From an uncultured Erysipelotrichaceae bacterium (GTDB taxonomy: Bacteria; Bacillota_I; Bacilli_A; Erysipelotrichales; Erysipelotrichaceae), in contig CADBMY010000312.1 in assembly GCA_902795905.1 (NCBI GenBank), forward strand, positions 1 through 8,003: a stretch of 8,003 bases of DNA. The letters are read 5' to 3'. Below, in pieces: positions 6,477 to 8,003 of the stretch. A model generated the notes under the pieces. That model was not told where the DNA came from. It did not search any database and saw only the letters and a list, made by a program, of their open reading frames with translations. Position numbers and translations under genes: made by a program. How positions within the stretch are numbered: the first letter of the stretch is position 1; every line of letters starts with the position of its first letter.

Positions 6477-7456
6477 CGCTCGCATACCTCCGTAATATAT
6501 CTGATGACCGTATGATAGATCAAAGCGATCACATAGGTCAGGACAATGATGATCATGTGCAGGGCAATGCCGTGGTATGCCCACGATGCCGGCAGGATGA
6601 TCCGTCCGCTGAAGAAACGCATGCACATCTCATGCAGAAGATAGAACTCAAGGGATACACTGCCAAGGTGCGTGAAGATACTGCGGATACCCTTTGTGAC
6701 GGTATTCCGGCAGAGATCGAAGCCCTTGCCAAGCAGCAGACATAACGGCCAGGCGATCAGAATATTCGGATAGAAGAACATGCCCTTGCCCCAGAGCAGT
6801 GATTCATACTGATCGTAATGGTAGGCAAGACGCAGGATCACAAAGCCCAGAATGATCGAGCATACACATAACCAGGGATGTTTTACTTCCCTGTCTTCCA
6901 TCGCATACTTGCCGGCCAGAAAACCCATGAAGTATACCGGTACTCTCGCCGCAAAGACCATCTGTGTAATATCGTGAAACAGCAGGAAGAACAGAATACC
7001 GACACCGAACATCATCAGTGTCATCTTCTCTTCCCTGCCGTCCTTAAAGTAATGCAGGTAGAGCGGTGTCACCAGGTAGAATACGGCAATCGCCGAGATA
7101 AACCACATACTGCGGTCCTGAACCAGCCAGAATGCCAGTGTCGTCAGCAGATAGAAACCGCTGGTAAAGTCATACTTATAGTAGATGATGCGGGCAATCG
7201 CCACCGGCAGGAATACCGGCAGAATACGGCTGAAACGGTGCTTCAGAAAGGTCCAGCCCGTGCTTCCCTTCTGATAGGAGTAGTACAGTCCGAACGCAGA
7301 CAGAAACAGGAACACGTCCACACCGCCGTGTCCGCTCATCTTAAAGCCCTGCAGCAGAGGAAACGAGAACCACATGCCGGCATGCAGAAAAGCGATCCAC
7401 AGCGTCGCAAAGCCCATGATCTCCGTACGGTATTTACTGATCAGAGAGTATCTCAT
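6473..7456 (-). CDS. Acyltransferase-3 family membrane O-acyltransferase
   Basis: A 327-residue polytopic membrane protein with about ten transmembrane helices, the size of a stand-alone acyltransferase-3 (OafA/NodX-like) domain with no attached SGNH domain. Key features are YRTEIMGFATLWIAFLH at 9-25 with conserved Arg10 and His25, GHGGVDVFLFLSAFGLYYS at 42-60, HRFSRILPVFLP at 73-84, RVPVYFMGFLAGKY at 171-184, and LGSVSLEFYLLHE at 264-276. These match the family, which transfers acetyl or other acyl groups from a cytoplasmic donor to a sugar across the membrane. Start and end each share an ATGA with a neighbour (7453-7456 and 6473-6476). A GAGGAGG lies 13 bases before the ATG, further than ideal, but no other in-frame start is near. 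It probably decorates the glycan made by this locus, independently of the MBOAT system; some members act on lipids or small molecules instead. Confidence 0.93.
   Translation of the reverse strand: MRYSLISKYRTEIMGFATLWIAFLHAGMWFSFPLLQGFKMSGHGGVDVFLFLSAFGLYYSYQKGSTGWTFLKHRFSRILPVFLPVAIARIIYYKYDFTSGFYLLTTLAFWLVQDRSMWFISAIAVFYLVTPLYLHYFKDGREEKMTLMMFGVGILFFLLFHDITQMVFAARVPVYFMGFLAGKYAMEDREVKHPWLCVCSIILGFVILRLAYHYDQYESLLWGKGMFFYPNILIAWPLCLLLGKGFDLCRNTVTKGIRSIFTHLGSVSLEFYLLHEMCMRFFSGRIILPASWAYHGIALHMIIIVLTYVIALIYHTVIRYITEVCER
6487..6491 (-). promoter_or_regulatory. Ribosome binding site that sets the HAD phosphatase start
   Basis: The transcript carries GGAGG, then 10 bases, then the ATG at 6476. 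A nearer in-frame ATG at 6485 is only one base away from this site and so is sterically unlikely. The site lies within the last codons of the acyltransferase gene and supports the short form of the phosphatase. Confidence 0.65.
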
Positions 7457-8003
7457 CCGTTCAGGATCGCCTCCTCGGTATATTCGGGAAGATAGTAGAA
7501 ACGCAGCGTAACATCTTCCGCAAGATAATAGTATTTCTTGAAGTATTCCTCATGGTAGGTATCCCCCTCCACAACATCGGCAGAGTGGATCCAGTCGATC
7601 GGATATCCCAGGATATAGACATCCTTGGCATCGGGTCTTACCTGATACCAGGCCAGCTGACTGTTGCGCTTGATCTCGATCAGATGCACAAGATGATACA
7701 TGTCATAGTACCCAAAGGCACGCAGGATACACACAGCCGAGCAGAGAACAACAATGCCCTTCTCCGCAAGAGACGGGAAAGTGATCTCTTCGGCAAGAAA
7801 CAGTGTAAACAGGATAAACATATACACGGTATAGATACTGCTGCGGACATCAAAGATCGGACTGATCAGCATGACCGCATTGGCTCCGCCTGCCGCAAAC
7901 AGCACCAATACCATGACCCACTTCTTCTCGGTATCCCTGATATACAGCAGTACAGCCGCAAACAGCGCAAACGTATACAGCACATACATGACCGTATTGA
8001 TCA
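7453..8003 (-). CDS. DUF6056-like polytopic membrane protein, C-terminal part
   Basis: The reading frame is open to the right edge (codons for Ile-Asn-Thr-Val precede the first methionine at 7989), so this is the 3' end of a longer gene and not a 178-residue protein. Numbering from that methionine, hydrophobic segments lie near residues 2-17, 24-44, 52-66 and 77-92. They are followed by a soluble tail of about 80 residues rich in tyrosine and acidic residues, containing RNSQLAWYQVRPDAKDVYIL and EEYFKKYYYL. The loop motif LISPIFDVRS at 41-50, together with the post-membrane tail that ends a YYL-P stretch, recalls the C-terminus of DUF6056-type proteins. These are large membrane proteins of Bacillota found in cell-wall polysaccharide loci and possibly related to GT-C glycosyltransferases. 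The catalytic N-terminal part is outside the window, so function cannot be judged here. The TGA is shared with the acyltransferase start as ATGA. Confidence 0.6.
   Translation of the reverse strand, partial: INTVMYVLYTFALFAAVLLYIRDTEKKWVMVLVLFAAGGANAVMLISPIFDVRSSIYTVYMFILFTLFLAEEITFPSLAEKGIVVLCSAVCILRAFGYYDMYHLVHLIEIKRNSQLAWYQVRPDAKDVYILGYPIDWIHSADVVEGDTYHEEYFKKYYYLAEDVTLRFYYLPEYTEEAILNG

Noticed and set aside
6477..6626. Fifty-codon N-terminal extension of the HAD phosphatase frame
   Set aside because: It overlaps the acyltransferase end in another frame, is rich in His, Cys and Pro without similarity to the family, and would move the motif I aspartates far from the N-terminus. The ATGA junction and GGAGG support the start at 6476.
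7453..7989. Complete 178-residue protein starting at 7989
   Set aside because: The frame remains open to the window edge, no Shine-Dalgarno can be seen before 7989, and the sequence looks like the C-terminal helices and tail of a larger protein.

Overview
The window is a densely packed, single-strand stretch of a bacterial cell-surface polysaccharide locus. All nine genes are on the minus strand, so transcription runs from high to low coordinates. There are no RNA genes, mobile elements, CRISPR arrays or long gene-free regions; the longest gap is 49 bases. GC content looks moderate (close to half), leucine CTG and isoleucine ATC codons dominate, and Shine-Dalgarno sites are of the GGAGG type. 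Together with the protein families (stand-alone acyltransferase-3, MBOAT plus SGNH pair, O-antigen-ligase-like protein, APH(3')-like kinase) this suggests a moderate-GC Bacillota, possibly Erysipelotrichia or Clostridia. That placement is an inference from protein flavour only.

The upstream half (8003 to 5146) reads: the C-terminal part of a polytopic membrane protein with an extracytoplasmic tail (DUF6056-like, cut by the window edge), an acyltransferase-3 family membrane O-acyltransferase, a HAD-IB phosphatase, and an APH(3')-like small-molecule kinase. Each of these genes starts on the ATGA that ends the previous one, so the four are almost certainly one translationally coupled unit.

A 49-base AT-rich gap (5097-5145) follows. 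It holds a TTGACA box, a weak -10 and a short inverted repeat, so a second promoter may start here. The downstream half (5096 to 1) reads: an MBOAT acyltransferase of the AlgI/DltB type, its likely partner SGNH-fold membrane-anchored protein with an extra C-terminal domain, a GT2 glycosyltransferase, a GT4 glycosyltransferase, and the N-terminus of an O-antigen-ligase-like membrane protein cut by the window edge. These are spaced by -11 to +12 bases and form a second tight unit.

A consistent reading is that the two glycosyltransferases build a repeat unit in the cytoplasm, the ligase/polymerase-like protein processes it outside, and two unrelated acyl-transfer systems (acyltransferase-3, and MBOAT with SGNH) decorate it with O-acyl groups. 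The kinase/phosphatase pair between them is the least expected part. It could act on a precursor or on a decoration of the polymer, but the sequence does not show its substrate. The locus clearly continues beyond both ends.
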